Made by a program: the position numbers and the translations under genes
The notes under the pieces: model-generated
What the model saw: only the letters and a program-made list of their open reading frames with translations
The model's database searches: none
Told to the model about the DNA's origin: nothing
Shown here: piece after piece, positions 61,801 through 64,000 of the stretch
Position numbering within the stretch: position 1 is the first letter of the stretch
How the letters are laid out: each line of letters opens with the position of its first letter
Assembly: GCA_013180625.2 (NCBI GenBank)
Contig: SNVD02011117.1
Location: forward strand, 186,001 to 250,000
Length of the DNA stretch: 64,000 nt
Direction: 5' to 3'
Origin: Boswellia sacra
Lineage: Eukaryota; Streptophyta; Magnoliopsida; Sapindales; Burseraceae

Positions 61801-62597
61801 GAAGGATGTTGTTGATGATCTCATGGGAATTTTTGAATCTATAGCGCAGAATGAAAGTGCCTCTGTCTTCTGCCATCGTCTCGATAGCCAGGTACAGATC
61901 TTATATGTATGAAATTCACCTGTACTTTGGCCTCACTACTTCCAACTTTGGGAGATAACCTTGTTAGAAGTTTGCATTTAGATCAATTCTAAGTTTGTTG
62001 CAAATGAAGACTTTTCATTTCAAGTATGATATCAACTCAAAATTTTTCTTTAATTATCTTCAACAGAAGAGAGGAAGATATAAGAAAATGATCTTACAAC
62101 ACATGGATTTTGACACCATAAGATCAAGAATATCAAGCCGTTTGATAACCTCAGCTAAGGAACTCTTCCGGGATCTATTGCTACTCGCTAACAATGCCGT
62201 GATCTTCTATTCTAAAAACACTCGTGAGCACAAATCTGCATTAGTACTCAGAGGCCTGGTTATCAAAGCTCTGCGGCAGCACTTGAAGGACAATAATGGT
62301 AACAATCCTACAACTTCCACTCCCTCCTTAAATTCACCTATGCACAAGCCTCCAGTGAAACCTCGAAGTGCTCGGCCTGGCAATCGAAAACCAGCAAAAG
62401 TTGCAGATGCTGGAAATGTGACTGAGAAGCCTCAAAGCAGAGGTAAAAAACCAAGTAATGGTGATTCAGCTCCGTTGTCAGAATCATTGAAAGTGACAAA
62501 GAAAGGTTCTGAGCGAGGCAGAAAAGTGGGACGTGCAAGTACCACACAACGAGCTGAAACTGCTGTTAGAAGAAAGAAGAGAACAAGGACTAGGTGA
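58825..62597 (+). CDS. SANT/Myb-like and bromodomain chromatin protein, 5 exons (471 aa)
   Basis: Exons: 58825-58971, 60745-60794, 61028-61105, 61282-61891, 62067-62597; they sum to 1,416 bases. Residues 1-~70 form a SANT/Myb-like fold (TWGTWEELLLGGAVLRHGTQ, then DWNLVAAELRAR and FTPEVCKARFEDLQKRY). A coiled-coil-like stretch follows (AWFEELRKQRMAELRRALEL). The middle is charged, with a strong nuclear signal (RRRRGKRKRK). Residues ~270-370 are the bromodomain (DLMGIFESIA, then ILQHMDFDTIRSRISSRLIT, ELFRDLLLLANNAVIFYSKN), where the conserved Asn of the acetyl-lysine pocket is in ANNA. The tail is Lys/Arg-rich. The architecture matches plant DNA-binding bromodomain proteins; binding to acetylated histones is inferred. 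ATG 58825 is the first ATG in frame. Confidence 0.9.
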
Positions 62598-64000
62598 AAA
62601 ATGTTTGTATATTGGTTTTGTAACATGGGTTATTTAGAAGAGTTGTGTCTTTTTCGCTGTATAAAATTGTTTCTTCTTTTGGTACAAACACTCTGTAAAA
62701 TTTCTTGTAACAACTCCCATTAATCAATTGTAGAAAAAAAAGGGGAAAATATAGATATTTTTGTTTGTCCCTGCGTCAATTATTGGGTGTGTTTGATTGG
62801 AACTTTACACTACACTTTGCAATACCACATATAAAACTAGTCTTAGGTTGGATGTATTGAAATTGAATTAGCTGACAAATCTCATGTTTCATCCTCTTTT
62901 ATTTTTATTATTATTGCAGAGCACCTTTGGTGAGACTCCATTATGAGTGTGGCAATCCAGGTCGGATTTTGCCGCCCAGCCCAATAGCGGCTCGGAGAGT
63001 ACGGGCCGAAGCCCACCCTAAAACTGCCTACCCACCTGCTAGGCCTAGCAAGCTAACATAATGTCTCACAATGTTTGTTGAATGTTTTATCAACCTATTA
63101 TTATTAAAATTATTGAATTTATTTTAACTATTAGAATGCTTCTGAGATTATAAATTTTTTTTTAATTATGAGATGATAAAGGAGTGTCAAAAACAAAATT
63201 TTTATATGTGTAAATAACTTCGCCTAAACTCTAATGAATTGACCCAACCTGTCCTCTCTTGTCTACTTAACGCAAACTTGAGTCGGCCACTTCTTATCTG
63301 TCGAATGGGCCAAGCCCAGCCCACCAGTAGTAACTCAACAGGGTTATATGACTATGAGCATCAACAAGACTCGACTTCCACATATATACGTCAAATTGGT
63401 TTCATTTTCCCAGTTTAAGAATCCATGGAAAACAAAGAAATCAAAACTTGACATTGTCAAAAATCAAATTGAGGAGGACCAAGTCAAGTCCTGGACCTGG
63501 TGGCTGTATGGAGCTGGCAATTTTCTCAGTCTTCTACTTCTAGATATATACGAGAAACCTTTCTTGACCTCTAAAAATTCCCTTGATTTCATGCTCAAAT
63601 AAACCTAAAAGTCTGATTGCATTTCTGCGCATGTCAAGTTTTCCTTGTGATGTGTATGCCCAATAATTGGTGACTAAAAATCTTGGCTTTAAAGATTCTT
63701 GGATTCCCGTAAAACTGTAGTTAAATTACATTAAATCATATGTCACATCATTCAATTTATATAATCATAAACATGTTAAATAATTAACAGTTTCAACTAT
63801 TGGTGTTGATTGGTAATGTTACGGCCCAATAACAATAATAATGATGTAATGATTTCTAACGCAGATAATTTAGGTCACGACAACAAGCGAACACGAATAT
63901 GTTACAAACATTACATACTATTATATTATTAATAAATGTTAAAGAGTTTCAATACGTCAATCTATTTAATGACACGAATAGTTAAATATATCATGTTAAT
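62598..64000. other. 3' UTR and intergenic DNA to the window end
   Basis: The 3' UTR of the bromodomain gene runs to ~62730. A GC-richer patch at ~62930-63060 and a GGGCC/CCCAGCCC patch near 63305 may be worn repeat DNA. The 84-codon ATG frame at 63348-63602 has no recognisable domain. The rest is AT-rich. Confidence 0.4.

Noticed and set aside
62930..63320. GGGCC-rich patches that resemble ends of a transposon
   Set aside because: No inverted repeat or target duplication could be matched.
63348..63602. 84-codon ATG frame near the window end
   Set aside because: No recognisable motif, no upstream signals; kept as intergenic.

Overview
This is nuclear DNA of a flowering plant. It is AT-rich, its genes are split by many GT-AG introns, the gene families are plant ones, and plant transposons lie between genes. 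Several proteins (GID8, KTN80, STRUBBELIG-family kinase, SANT/bromodomain protein) are eudicot-like. A woody rosid such as Citrus is a guess from overall impression, not shown by the sequence. I saw no tRNA, rRNA, CRISPR array or bacterial-type operon.

Layout, left to right. 1-1503: last three coding exons of a GID8-like CTLH/CRA protein (+), cut by the window edge. 2289-2588: a small intronless conserved plant protein (-), convergent with GID8. 2600-7880: gene-poor, with a short tandem duplication, a perfect palindrome and a ~1 kb foldback element. 7879-8979: intronless kelch-repeat gene (+). 8980-14296: gene-poor, with two GC-richer islands and an ~0.85 kb foldback element whose core is built of TCGA-rich palindromic modules. 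14297-18357: two-exon single-pass membrane protein (+). 18358-22734: gene-poor, with a possible secreted-peptide relic. 22735-23646: acidic/basic low-complexity protein with an MGCC lipidation signal (-). 24923-30177: young, nearly intact Ty1/copia retrotransposon with 395-bp LTRs, GATAT target duplications and one in-frame stop in gag. 30178-36569: AT-rich DNA holding an Emigrant/pogo-like relic and a non-autonomous hAT element with an 8-bp target duplication. 36570-42266: 17-exon STRUBBELIG-family LRR receptor kinase (+). 45712-55538: 18-exon katanin p80 subunit (+) with an expanded 16-residue tandem repeat between its WD40 and C-terminal domains. 58825-62597: five-exon SANT/bromodomain chromatin protein (+). 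62598-64000: no supported gene.

The genes look like an ordinary plant neighbourhood, not a functional cluster: protein turnover (GID8), signalling at the membrane (SRF), microtubule severing (KTN80) and chromatin (bromodomain protein) have no obvious shared pathway. The best candidates for something new are the KTN80 repeat expansion, the modular TCGA foldback element, the small conserved proteins without known function, and the recent copia insertion. Exon models were built by hand from reading frame, splice sites and remembered family conservation. For the SRF, KTN80 and bromodomain genes the summed exon lengths are exact multiples of three.
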